Source: Dendrobium chrysotoxum (lineage: Eukaryota; Streptophyta; Magnoliopsida; Asparagales; Orchidaceae). From it: DNA of 64,000 nt. The position numbers and the translations under genes are program-made. Each line of letters begins with the position of its first letter. Positions within the stretch are counted from its first letter, which is position 1. The stretch spans positions 64,604,864 through 64,668,863 of the forward strand of contig CM034307.1 of NCBI GenBank assembly GCA_019925795.1, written 5' to 3'. Shown one piece after another: positions 12,171 to 25,500 of the stretch. Under the pieces are notes generated by a model that was not told the DNA's origin, ran no database searches, and worked only from the letters and a program-made list of their open reading frames with translations.

Positions 12171-13547
12171 CGCAAATTTTCCATGACGCAACAAGCCTAA
12201 TTGTGATTAATTTTGACATCATTATGACACTAAGATATTTAATTAATAGTTTATTAAATAAGAGGGATCATCACTAACTATATGGAGTAGCATATTGATT
12301 TTAAGCTAAAATGATAACAATATCCCAACCAATAGATGTACAAATAAACATGACCTGTTAAGCTGTGTTGGTTCACAGTTTGTCTGCATTCTGTTTTAGG
12401 GTTTGCGAAAGGGAAGACAATTGAGTAGTGGAGTTAGGACTTGATCTGTCTTAGTCTGTATATGTATTCATTTTCTGATTTTTGTGCAATCATGGATAGT
12501 TATTTAAATTGCTTTGTTATGTATTTTAGTCTATAACCATATACTGAAGTATAAGCGTTGTATATACATTTTGAGGGAAAATAAAAAGGAAATTTTATGA
12601 ATGAATTATTTTTTATATACTGGAAGTTATTAATAGCTCTGAGTTTGTAGTTTGTTTAAGTTTAATTGTAGGAAGAAAATAAAAAAGTGTCCCAAAACAT
12701 CGATCTTAGGTTGGTCAGTTGCAAGTCAACAAGATATGACATGTTTCATCTGTGGGTCTTATCGGGTTAGGTTGTGACACAATTGATGTCCACGGAACAT
12801 ATACAATGCCTAAAAAGAGTTCAATTATCTAGAATGTTTGTTCACATATCACATCGTAATATCCATTCACTCTTTTATGAATATGCCACGTGATTAATCA
12901 ACTAAAATTAAAAAAAACCATCTATAACCTTCTTATTTATGAATTTTATTATTGCAGTTGACACTGCTCTATTGATGCCTTTTGAATGTTAAGTGCAAAT
13001 AATCTTAATTTCTAGAGCATTTTTTAGTGTCATATTATTTGTCCTATTATTTATATCTTTATTATGTTCAACCAACAATTGTAGTAATTGAAAAATTTTT
13101 CTTAAGTTTTGGATTTATAAGGCTTATCATGCACTCGAAAAATTTAATCCTTGTATAACAAGAAACTTCACACAATCAATAGAAGTATTTGGACAAGTAT
13201 GATATGCACTTATAGCTCGATTTGATTACACCTTGAAAGAAAAATGCAACATGTTGACTCAGTTTTATCAAATAATCATAAACTTTCGTACGTTATTAGG
13301 AGCATTGTTAGGGCCTCAAATATGAAGTTCAAATCTCCAGGCTTTTTCTGATTTGAAAATTCGTTTCTGATAAATGATATGACCATCTTTGCAAATATGA
13401 TATTTGAAACTAATCTCGAATATTATGACTAAATTCAATAATAGAAATTTAAAATACATGATTTGATGGAATAGTTTTACATCTATTTTTCAATTTTAAT
13501 ACATCAAAAGCAAGTTTCAAAAAACAAAAAGAAAAAGAAAAAGACCG
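12171..13547. other. Intergenic DNA upstream of the TraB gene
   Basis: AT-rich with no open frame of note. The last 100 bp before the start codon includes an AAAAAGAAAAAGAAAAAG tract that may be part of the 5' UTR or core promoter. No specific motif could be assigned. Confidence 0.4.
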
Positions 13548-16500
13548 ATGAACGGTGGATATCACAGCTTTCTCTTCACCGGCAGCCGTACACGAGTTAC
13601 CTCGGGTCATTTCTTCCTCCAAGAGCAACGCATGTTCCGCGCAATCCGCCTCGTAAGTCATAAACATCCCAAATCTCCTCTCCTCAACTCGCTGCTCCTC
13701 CGACGACGGCGACCCTTCGCCAGAGGTGTCGCCAAATCCGTAGCTCTCCTTGCCTCACGTAACCCCTCCTTCACCTTCAACCCCTTTTCCACGAAGATGG
13801 ATCACACCACCGGCGCCGAGCCTTCTTCTCGGTCTGATGCGGCGGAGGATTACGTCCACGTCTCGGATTCGGATTTGCGCGAAGTGACTTCAAGCATGGA
13901 ATATCGCGCAGATCCCGAGCATGTTGCAGCGTCTGTGCCAGTTGACGCAGATGAGGTGATTAGGGGATTGGAGGAAAGGAGAACTGGTGGTTCCGGCGAA
14001 GGAAGGGTTGAGGAGAGGAGGGTTCTTCCGGAGGATTTGGCAAAGGGGGTGGTGCATTTGGAATGTGAATCATCAACGGAGGGGGGACGCTGCGACGTTT
14101 ACCTGGTGGGAACGGCGCACGTTTCCCAGGTAATTTCAGATTCACATTGGGCACGTTTGGTTTGAGGGAATTGGGGGAATGCAAATGTATTTTATTTTTT
14201 AATTTATATTGGGTTTCTTATGTCTGTATGCTTAATAGATGATTGATTGTACTTAAAAATGTAAACTGTTTGGGCTTGGGCCAAATTTGTCTGTGGTAAC
14301 TCTAGAACATTATTAGAAAGGTTGTCACATAAACAAGAGAAAAATTAGAGAGAAAAAAATCTAGTGTGAGCAGCTTTGAGATTTTACTAAATTGTAAGAA
14401 AGTATAAGACACGAGCATGTGAAAAGCTAGAGGTCCTATTATTTTTTCATGCTCACTGCACTTTAGAGTATGTTGGATCCAAAATTGTATATTGGTAGAA
14501 TCTTACTAACAAAATTGACAAAAAACGAAATTAGTGAGAGAAAATGTAGAGTGAGAAGCTCTATGATTTAACTAAATTGTAAGAAAGTATTAGGCTGTAG
14601 TAATGATTAAATATGCGTGGCTCACCCTTTGACCCTCTATTTATAGGTTAGGCTCAAGGCATAATACTGTAGGAAAGACGACTACATGTAGGCTATACAA
14701 GTAAAATTATATGACAGGTTTTTTTTTTTTTGTAAAATGAATGAACTTAGTTAGCTCGTAGCTATTAAAGTACAAAGGGAAATCATGAAGAATTTCAAGT
14801 AAATTACGAGATCTCTAGCAACTTTACCTGAACTTGCAAGTGGCCTTTGATGTCTGGGATACTTCAATTGATGAGTGTAATGAATAAGTTGAACTTCTTT
14901 AGATGTCGACAATGGATGAACTGAATTCTTCTTTGGATGACCTTATGAGTGAACTCTTTTTTGGACGATTTCAGTTGATGAGTTGAACTCTCTTTGGTTG
15001 ACTTAAAGTTTAAGACTAGTTTAGGGTTCTTTGATCACCCAAGTTTGAGACGGGTTCAGTGTTTCTAATGACTTCAAGTGTTGACTTTAATCCTGAGATG
15101 ATTTTAAAATCTAGCGATTTCTAGTTTGATATGAATTCATGTTCTCTGATGACATCAAGACTCAAATGAGTTTAGGGTCTCTCGCAATTTCAAGTATGGG
15201 ATGAATTTAGGCTCTATGAAGACGTCAAGTTTGAAAGGATTTCAAAGTTTTTGATGAATCTAAGTCTGAGATAAGTTTGGTGTCTCTAAAGACTTCTCGT
15301 TTGGGCAAACTTAGAGTTTCTAATGACCCCAATCTGGAGACGCGTTCATGCTTTTTGATGACTCCAAGCTAAAGATGAGTTCAGGGTCGCATTCTTACTT
15401 GATTAATCTAATCCATTTGATTATGGGTGTATATGAACAAATGCATTATTTATTTTAGAAGACAACTTTATCATATAATCAGCTAACTCACATCTTCGTT
15501 TATGGTAAAGAAACAAAAATGCATATTTTCATTAACCATACAAAAAAAGTTTTTCCCTAAATTTCTACTCAACCAAATAAGCGAAGGCAAAGAAAGTTGT
15601 AGTTCAAAGCCAAAGGATTCTGAAAACTTGATTTAAAAGGAAAAGAAATGAAAAATCTCAAATCGATGGCTGTAAATCAATCCACAAATTTCTTGTATTT
15701 TATTTTATTTCCTTCATTTTCCTTCAATTCAAACAAAGTTGTATGATTCTTATTCTTGTTTTTGTGTTTTGTGGAGATTTTAATGGTTAATCTTATGATT
15801 GGATTTGAAGTCACTGAAAAGTAGTTTGATTTTTTCTTTTTGAAGTAGATAGCATTGCCTCTCTAGAGGATAAATTTATTTGTGGAATGATATGCTAATT
15901 AATTATTACAGGAATCATGTGCAGAAGTTCAAGCTGTCATCAGGCACCTGAAACCAGAGGTGCTTCCTTTGACAATCATATTGTCACCTGCCCTACACAT
16001 TAATACAGTTTCTTGCTACATCATATGCGGTATATCTAACACTAGCTGTTCACTGTGTGCTTGTTTTAATGCAGGTTGTTTTCTTAGAATTGTGCTCAAG
16101 CCGCATAGCTATTTTGACTCCCCAAAATCTTAAGGTGTGTGATATCTCATATGACATGAATACCATTTCAAAAGTGTTTTTATTAATGTGTCTTGTTTTA
16201 ATTTATAACTAGATATAGAATAAGGAAAACTATATATCAATGACAAAGTATTCACGGGTGAAACTTTTTTCGGGGATCTGTTATAATTGGCCAAATCCTA
16301 GAAGCTTGCTTATATTTTTGTGTGTTTGCTTAGAACAAGTAACAAATTTGAATTTTTTGTATCTGAGTAACAAAGAACCAGATAGGATTCTGTTTGATTC
16401 CAATCTTTCCTGGGCAATCTTTGGGTTGTTGACCCTACTCTCTATGACCTTTTACGTGATACAATTTAGAAGAAGTATTATTTGTATTATACAATTAGTT

Positions 16501-19500
16501 AGGCCATATAAAGATGATTATATCTTATATAAATAAGCAAAAGCATGTGAAATGCCATCTAGGGTTAACTGGCTGGTGCTACCATGGTGGATTGATAACT
16601 AACACTGGATTTTCAGATATGCTATTTGGTAATGACTTAATAAGAATATATCATTTTAGGTGACCAGATTTGTGTTGATTATCAATTCTGCCAAGATATA
16701 TTTGCAATCATAAAATCAATGGTGTTACAGAAACTTCACAAGAAATTTTTTATATATTGTTTTTTATATGCTATCCCCTTAGAGTGACTCCATGGACATA
16801 CATTGCTATGAAGTGAAGACAGTTGTGAGTGTATGATTAAGTTTTACCTGGAATTAGCTATGGCCTATGCATGTTTTTTTTCTAAAGAGTGAATGCTATA
16901 AATAACCATTCAATTTTACAAAAGGAGCTCAAAAAACTAATGAAAGCGACAGTGCAATTGTGATCTTCGAGTCTTTTCATTTCTAGAAGCTGCTTGTATT
17001 CTAATTTGAGGTTTTGTCTACGATTTATTCCAACCAGCCCTTCATACACTCGTTAGGGAATAGACAAAGTTAGGTGGAGAACAAGAAGTTTAAATGATAC
17101 AAAAGAGAATAGTTTTGTCTATCTCCACAAACAAATGTACCAATATATACAAGATCAATTTTGGCTGATCTGACATCATACTTTATAATTGATAGTCCTC
17201 GCCAGTATTCCAACAAATTATAAACAAAATTGCAGTTCTTTTCCATTGAGCTGCAACAACTAATATTCAATTGACAGGATAAACACGCTGCGATAGTAGT
17301 GATTATTTGTTGGTTTTGATCCTGTGCTAGTGTTTTCTCTTGAAACTTTTGCTCAATATTGCAGCGTTATTGCACTTCCTAGCATAGGGCCATATTCCAT
17401 CTTGTCAGATAATCCCGTATGCTGCATTTACTACATAAAATTTGCTTGGTTTTCTGTTGCACGTATAAGTTCAGCCGATTATTATTGGCACACCTCGAAA
17501 TTCAATTTAAATATCATTGAATTCATAATGATACATTGGCTTAGTTTTTGGATTCATCTGTCAAACAAATAGTAGGCATAATAGATTTTTATATCTTTGA
17601 TTTATTACATAAAACTGATAAAAGAATCTAAATATAAATGATCATATAATTTTTAGAATTAAGATTGATTGTTAAAATGGGTAAGTGGCTTAGGAGTATT
17701 GGACTGTAAGAGGATATTATAGAGGCTCTAAGGTAAGTTGTATAAAACTACGACTAAGTTGGTTATGTTGTATGGATCTAAATTGAATAGTAAAAAAATC
17801 ATATAGATAAGTTGTGCATGGTGGAAATGAAAATGTAAAATAGATGTGAAAAGATTTGGGATGATATATTATGATATAATTGTACTAGAGGAATGGTTGG
17901 AGTTGGTATATATTAATGATGAGGTAGTTAAAAATAAACTTCGATGATTTAGATATGTATAATGAAGGATAGAAAATACACCCATTAGACATGTTGAATG
18001 ATTAGTTATGAAAAAGGTTAGACTAATGGTAATTTGAATATGACATGTTGAAAATGATTTTCCAAGAGTAGGCTTAACATCTCATGTAGCACTTACTATG
18101 AATGAATGGAAAATGAGGATTCCTAAATTTGATTTTAATTATTTGGGATAAGTAATGATGATGAGGAGATTATGATGACCCACCAATCTTAAAAAATTTA
18201 ATGTTCTGTTCTAGTTTTGAGTACTAGTAGTGAAGTGGACTGACTTGCTTTTGATTTTGTGAAGATGGTATAATTTTAAGAAATTTTACATATTTGTTAT
18301 AGACTATAATGATTTTGCCCATGTTTTCATGAATTAAACCTGTACTAATATGTTTCTTTGACTTTACCTTTCCCTTATATATGTGGAGGTAGTTGTCCTC
18401 AAGCTCAGCTATGCTATCAAGGTGCCAAGGCCCAAAATCATTTAAGCCATAAGAAAATGTGTAACCTTTTTTAACAACAACAACATCAAGCCTTTATCCC
18501 ACTATGTGGGGTCGGTTACATGAATCCTTTTTCTTCATCGTGTTCTATTAAGAATCAAATTCTCATTTAAATTTAATGAGAGGTCATTTCTTATACTTTC
18601 ACTAACCTTTTTTTAAATAAGGTCTTAATTTCATAAAGGTATATATATGCAATTCTAGCAAATATTTTAACATCATTTAAAAAAAAGGATATTTGCAATT
18701 TTTCAACACAACGATGATGGTTGAGTTATGTAAATAATAAAAATAATATTGGAAAACTCATCTAAAATTGCATAGCATGTAACAATCTAATATCTGGGAT
18801 GCAACATTTTTTTAATTTGATTGCCCAGATGTAAGTAGCTTTGTTTTTAATAACTTAATGAACGAAATTCCTTACACATTGTCTGTAGTAAATCAAATGA
18901 ATTAAGGCTTTATTTGGTTTCTTTCTTGTACTTAGCTATTTTTGAATGTTTATTGTTGATATGACAAATATATTTAGAAAATCATCATTATGCATGTGCA
19001 CCTTCTCTATGACTTTATGACTGTATTAACTGATTTGTGGTTCAACTTGTGTTTTTCTATGCAAGAATATGATGTTTTTATTTTATATAGCATAACATAA
19101 ACACATCATCATAGTCATACCAAGCGAAGCCTAAAATGTAGAATTTAATTATTAATGTAAACTCAAAAGGCAGTATGGCTTTAGAATTCAAGAGATGCAC
19201 AGGAAAACATGCCAGTAAAGTAGATAGAAAGTAATATAATACTGGAAGGAGCAAATTACTGCCCTGGCAATTAAGGAAGAAGATGAAGAGCAGGCACACA
19301 ATCGAAGTTCCAAACTTGCAACATGAGATTGTTAAATGAAGAAAAATGAATGGTGGTGATTTTTGTTTTTTGGTATAAGAAGAAAAAAATAATGAAATGT
19401 ATAGCGAAGTTAGAAGGATCAAATTGTTGATATATTTATATTGCATAACATATACCTTATAAGAATGCAGACAACACTAACAAAAAATTGTGTCATTTAG

Positions 19501-22500
19501 CATATTCGAAGATAAAAATGGTTCTTACTTCAGTTGTCTAGTGTTTTTAAGCTGAGGCATTATTAAGGCGCGAATGTGGCACTTGCATTTTAACATTTAT
19601 TGCTTGGCAAAGCACAAGGTGCTCATGCCATGTGTGACTGCTAGGTGCTATGGCCTCAATAAGTATGATTGCATATCTTGTATATCTAATGTATGTGCCT
19701 ATGCTGTGATGGATATTTTTTTAATGCATCTATTGGTCATTTGATGTATAGCTCTATTCTGTATTTTATTTTTCAGGTTCCAACCTTCAATGAAATGATT
19801 GACATGTGGAAGAAAAAAAAGGCGAACACTTTTGGAATTCTCTACAGTTGGTTTCTTGCCAAGGCATGGTTTCTTCTGTTTTATTTTTAATGCTAGGGTT
19901 TGTGACATTATTCTTTTCAAATTATGGCATTCGGGAAAATATTTCATTATGTATTTTATTTCAGGTTGCTGAGAGACTTGAGGTTTTCCCTGGTGCTGAA
20001 TTCCGTGTGGCATTTGAGGAGGCAATAAGTTATGGTGCTAGGGTTTTCCTTGGCGATCGTCCTGTGAATGTATGAAACCTAAGTTAAATTGGAATTCACA
20101 CTTTACAATTGATTAAAGTAGAATGTGGCTATAAATTTGGAAGCGTCTTTCCATAAACTTTATTTAGGATGTGATGTAGACAAAAGTTTCAAATGGGCAT
20201 ATATTGGTGGGTTGTTTTTTTAGCTTAATGGGCTTGACCCATTATTCCTTTGTCTGCTTGGTGGCTGTTCGAGTCCTGTTGCCATTCCGATTATGGTTGC
20301 TTTGGGTGTTCTGTCGTGCCTTTTCTCTTGGGATTCTTCTCTATTCTGGTTGGCTGAATGGGGCGGCTGTTTGGGTGTCTTTTGGGCTCTTTTTCCCTAT
20401 TTATATGATGGTTTGCTGCTGTTGGAAGGTTGTTGAAGTTTGATAAAAGTTTCTAAAACCTGAGGGTTTCTTCCTAAAGCTTGAGAGCTTCTTCTTCTCC
20501 ACCTATTTCTTTTTCTAAGGCTTCTATCTATTTCTTCTCTCAACAAGTTTCCATCTCATTATATCCTTCTTCTCTTCAAATGTGTAAGAGTTGTTGTTGG
20601 TGGCTGGTTTGTTAGTATTTGTTGGAGGAGTTTCATCAGGTGTTGGATCGAGATTGCTGTGGTGGACCACTGGTTGCATGTTCTTAAGAGCACTCTAATT
20701 TCTTATTTTATCGTTACATGTGAGTTGACCACTAGTTGGTTGTTTTGAGGGGATTTGTTTTAGTTTTAAAAATTTGATTTTCTTTTTAGTTTCTTTTTTC
20801 CTTTGATCTTTTCCTTTCTTCTATGCTTCTTTAGTTTCTTGCATCAAGTTTGTTTTATCGGTGGTTGTTCACTTGTTTTTGGATTGAGTCGTGTCCCGTT
20901 TTTCTTAAGTGTTCTCTTTTGGTTTTAAGTCTCTTTTGATCTCATCAATTTTGTTTTATGGGGCGGCTGCTTTCTCTGTTCTGGTTGGCTGAATGGTGCT
21001 GCTGTTTGAGTGTCTTTTGGGCTCATTTTCCTATTTAAAGGTGATGTTGGTTGCTGTTGGAATCAAGGGGATTATGGCTGATTTTTGGAGAACAAAACCT
21101 GCGGGTTTGTAATAGCTTGCGAGCTATTGTTTTCTTCCTCCCTCTCTCCTTCAATTTCATCTTGAACTTCTAACCCCTTCTTCTCTCCACAGTTTCCACT
21201 CCACATGTATCTTTCTTCTCAAGTTTTATTACAAGTTGTAAGTTGTCTTTTTATTTCAAGTTGAAGGTAGTGTAGTGTCTTGAAGTTGTAAGTTTTTTAT
21301 TTGTTTAAGTTAGTTTGAAGGAAGCCAGGCTTTTATTTATGCAATCATAGTTTGTGTCTTAATGTAATTTGTTTTAAACTTTTGATTGCATCAGGATGCC
21401 CATATTGCTTTGCTCATCCTCCTTTTATTAGAGTATATGCATAGAATAAGTTAAGCCTATTGCATAAAGTGGTTTGAATGCTATGACTTCCAGCACTCTT
21501 ATTCTCATTTTTTTCCCTATTATCACGGATGCCATAAACGTGCCTAATGTATGGCACCATACTCCAAGACATTGCTCCATCTGTGTGCATATTTAAGCCC
21601 ATTAAGATGTATATTTAGGAAATTTTATCTTCAATGTTTTGTGTGTGTTTTATAGAACTGTCCTATCTGTTTGGTTAATTGTGGTATGCATATTTCAAAG
21701 TTTTGTACTTGTTCTTCAAATATAATATTTTTTTCCATGATAGTATTTCTATATTTGTGCTATGATCTGTACCGCTCATCTATTTCAAGACCAGTTTTCA
21801 TGAGAGAGAGCGGGAGGGGATTTCCAAATAAGTTTCTATATAATCTAAATAATCTGAATTTTGTTGTCTGTCTCATAGACATTACATTTATGTTTTGCAC
21901 CTTCGCAATACCGCATAATATTGTCTATGATGGTGTTTTTATTTTTGTGCTTTGTTCTGAATGTTTCACCAGATTACATTACGGAGGACCTGGGGGAAGA
22001 TGTCAATATGGCACAGGGCAAAATTTTTATATTACATAATCTTTCAAACATTTTTTCTGCCAAGCCCCGAAGATCTCAATAAGATGGTAAGTGATCATTA
22101 TATTTTTTCTTTGCTATCATGTTTTTGCTTAATGTACTAGTTAAATTTGATAATACTTTTTTGTTTATGCGACAGCTTATATCACTTTAATGCTTTCAAA
22201 AGGAAGTTTTTAAAGGGTTTTTCACCTTTAGTTCTCTAACTTTGTCTTATTTTGTCAATTTCTCCTCACATCTGTTTATTGCTCATCTCTGCAGATTATT
22301 GCACATTGTCTCAATCCGTATACCCTATAGGTTAAAAATATTTGCCTTTGGAATGATAAACAATAGGCACTTTATGCAGTTAGATTGTCTGAACAATTTT
22401 TGAGTTTTTTGTATGATACAAGTTCTTCTTTTTGTCTTAATCATCAGATCTTGGAAGCAATTGACAATGAGTGAGATTGTGACATTTGTTGGATGTAAAA

Positions 22501-25500
22501 TTGACCAAGGAAATCTTGTGGTATAGATGCGTCATAAAGTTTGGGTTCTTATGGTTTAATAACCATTTTTTTTGTTCAAGTGTTTGGAAGCTGTAGGAGC
22601 TGAGTTTCTGTAGTAAGCTTCAAGTGTGTCAAATGGTAATTATTTGTTTTGCAAGAACTCATTTCTAACCAATTGATGCAAGCAAACTAGAGAGAAAGCC
22701 AGATAAAGAGAACAATAGGCAACACTTACTTAAATTTACTTCAAATAGTAGCAATCATCCACACTTCCAAAAGACAAAGGAGAATTGAAACCAAACGAAA
22801 CAAAAAGAAAAATAAAAAGTCGCTATCCTCAGAACAACCGTAGGAACGGTTTCCTCACATGTATCGAAAAGTAGGTAAAGTAAAGTATGTGCTTAGGGCT
22901 AGCAAACCAAATGGTCCACCACAGCAAGAAAGTCCAACCGTCCAACCAACTCCGCCGGCAAATGCTTTCCAAATCAACCAACCAACAACACCAAAAGAAC
23001 CAGAGGAAGGATACAGGTGGAATGTAACTTGTGGAGAGACGAAGAGGTAAGAAGCCCGAGAAGAATATAGCTCGCAAGCTATAGAAAAGAGGAGAAGAAA
23101 GTGGACAAAGCTCTCAAGCTTTTCCAAGAGAAGAAACCCTCAGGTTTAGGTGGCTATACCAAGCAATTTTCAACTCCCTTTCTCATCCAAAATCATCTCA
23201 TATTTATAGGCACAAGAAGGAAAACAAACAGCCATAACACCTCCAACTAAACCAATTAGATTTAGGGAAATGAAAGGCCAAGAGTCTCCAACAGCAGCCC
23301 CAATGTACAGCACAGAAAACAGGACAGAAACAGCCACGGAACAGCCAGAAACAGCCACAATATTATCCAGAAAACAGCCACAGGATAGCTCAACGAGGGA
23401 ACCGAAGAAGCACACAGGAAACCAAAGAAACAGGCACAGGAATCCAGCCAGAAAACCACGGAACCAGCCCAGGCGGGAAGGAACCGAAGGGGCAAACCAG
23501 CAACCAAGGCAGCAGGCACAAGAAGCCTAACAAGTTTCATGGGAAACAGTAAAAACCACCAAAACCGAAGGATAAAGAGAAGAAACCGAGGAGACAGCAA
23601 GGGGGAAAACGAGAAGGCAGCAAGGGTAAAGAAAAGCCACACTCCACCATACCTTTTACTATTAATGAGCTTCACAAATACCTCATACCTTTTAGAATTA
23701 ATGAGCTAAACTTCAGCTCACAAAAATAGAACTCCAATATCAGCTCCCAACCGAAAATCAGCAGCCACCAAAGGACCCAAGCTAGCAAACCAAGGTCTAC
23801 CAAGCCCAAAGCACAACCTACCATGCTCATAGGATGCCTTCCATCATTGGATAGCTAAAAAATTGTAAAATAACTAAAAATAAAATAAAAACCATTGTTC
23901 AATAAGAAATAAAAAAAACATGATTGCATCAATTCCCCCCTAGTGGGAAAATCTCATCTCCGGATGAGAAAGCTTCAGTAACTTTTTGAAAAAGTTCAGG
24001 ATGTCTTTGTTTTAGCTCTTTTTCATTCATCCAAGTGCAGTCGGTCAGAGGATGGTTCTTCCATTTTGCCAAGAACCTCTTATGTTCACCTTGCCTTGTT
24101 TTAGAAATTCTAACATCAATAATATCTTCAATTTGATCTTCAGCTTTTGCCATAGGAGTAGAGAATGGCAAAGTTTCAATTTCCACTGAATCATCAGAAT
24201 CTCCTTCATATAAAGAAAGGTCAGAAACATTAAATATAGGAGAAGTGCCAACAGAAATAGGAAGATCCAATAGATAGGCATTTGTGCCTAATTTTTTAAG
24301 CACACGAAAAGGACCAAATTTTTTTCTGCTTAGCTTTCTAAAAGTACCAACAGGAAACCGTTGGCGACGAAAGTAAGCCATAACCATGTCACCCACATTA
24401 AAATTAACCTCTTTTCGATGCTTATCGGCAGCAGATTTATACTTAGCATTAGCCTTTTGGAGTTTTTCAAGGACTTGTTGTTGGACAGACTTTATGTGAT
24501 CAAAAGTTTCAAAAGCTTCAGCACTGATTTTATTTGGTAACGGCAAACAGTTTCTATCTAAAATGTGAGGAATAGGTTGTCCATAAAGAATCTCAAAAGG
24601 AGTTTTACCCGTTGTACGATTAACAGAATTATTGAAAGCAAACTCGGCTTGGGGCAAAATTAAATCCCATTGGGATGGTTTCTCACCAGCAAGACACCTT
24701 AATAAATTTCCCAAGCTTCGATTGACAACCTCTGTTTGTCCGTCAGATTGAGGATGATATGCACTACTGAATTGTAAAGTAGTTCCAAGTTTTGCCCAAA
24801 GAGTTCTCCAAAAATGACTCAGAAATCTAGTATCTCGATCAGAAGTAAAAGTACGAGGAACACCGTGAAGACGAACAATTTCTTTAAAAAACAAATCCGC
24901 AATATAAGAAGCATCAGAAGTTTTTTTGCACGGAATGAAATGAGCCATTTTGCTAAAACGATCCACCACCACAAAAACAGAATCAAATTTTCGAATAGTA
25001 ACAGGTAAACCCAAAATGAAATCCATAGAAATATCCTCCCAAGGTTTGCTAGGAATAGGCAAAGGAGTATACAAACCAGCGTTTTGTGAAGTTCCTTTAA
25101 AAGCCTGACATATCTTGCATTGTTTTACCAGCTTAGCAATTTGTTTTCTCATGTGAGGCCAAAAGTACTTTTCTTCCACCAAAGCAATTGTTTTTCCCTG
25201 ACCAAAATGACCACCTAAGCCCCCACTATGAAGTTCTTTCACAAGTTGCTCTCTTAAAGAATTTTTAGATATGCAAAGCCTAGAACCTTTAAACAAAAAT
25301 CCTTTATGAATAACAAACTGCGCAGAAGGATCAGATCCAGAAGTAAGACAAGAATCCCATATACTTTTAAAATCAGAATCAGTAGCATAAGTATCTTTCA
25401 GAAAATCAAATGAAGTAATAGTTGGGTAAACAGTTACCAACAAATGAGATCTTCGACTTAAAGCATCAGCCACCTTATTCAAAACACCAGTTTTATGTTT

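Larger units (their letters stand above)
16135..19776. other. TraB intron 3 (3.6 kb) with two RTE fragments
   Basis: Apart from the decayed RTE sequence at 17650-18180 and the 130-bp RTE tail at 18473-18602, this intron is AT-rich and shows no gene. Open frames at 16240, 17324 and 19078 have no recognisable content. Confidence 0.5.

Noticed and set aside
13960..14184. 74-residue antisense frame over TraB exon 1
   Set aside because: Shadow of the conserved plus-strand exon; Pro-rich from the complement of Gly/Glu-rich coding sequence.
22829..23675. Open frames inside the chromovirus LTR (repeated at 28703-29549)
   Set aside because: They are the same DNA in both LTRs, have no recognisable domain, and lie in U3/R/U5 regulatory sequence.
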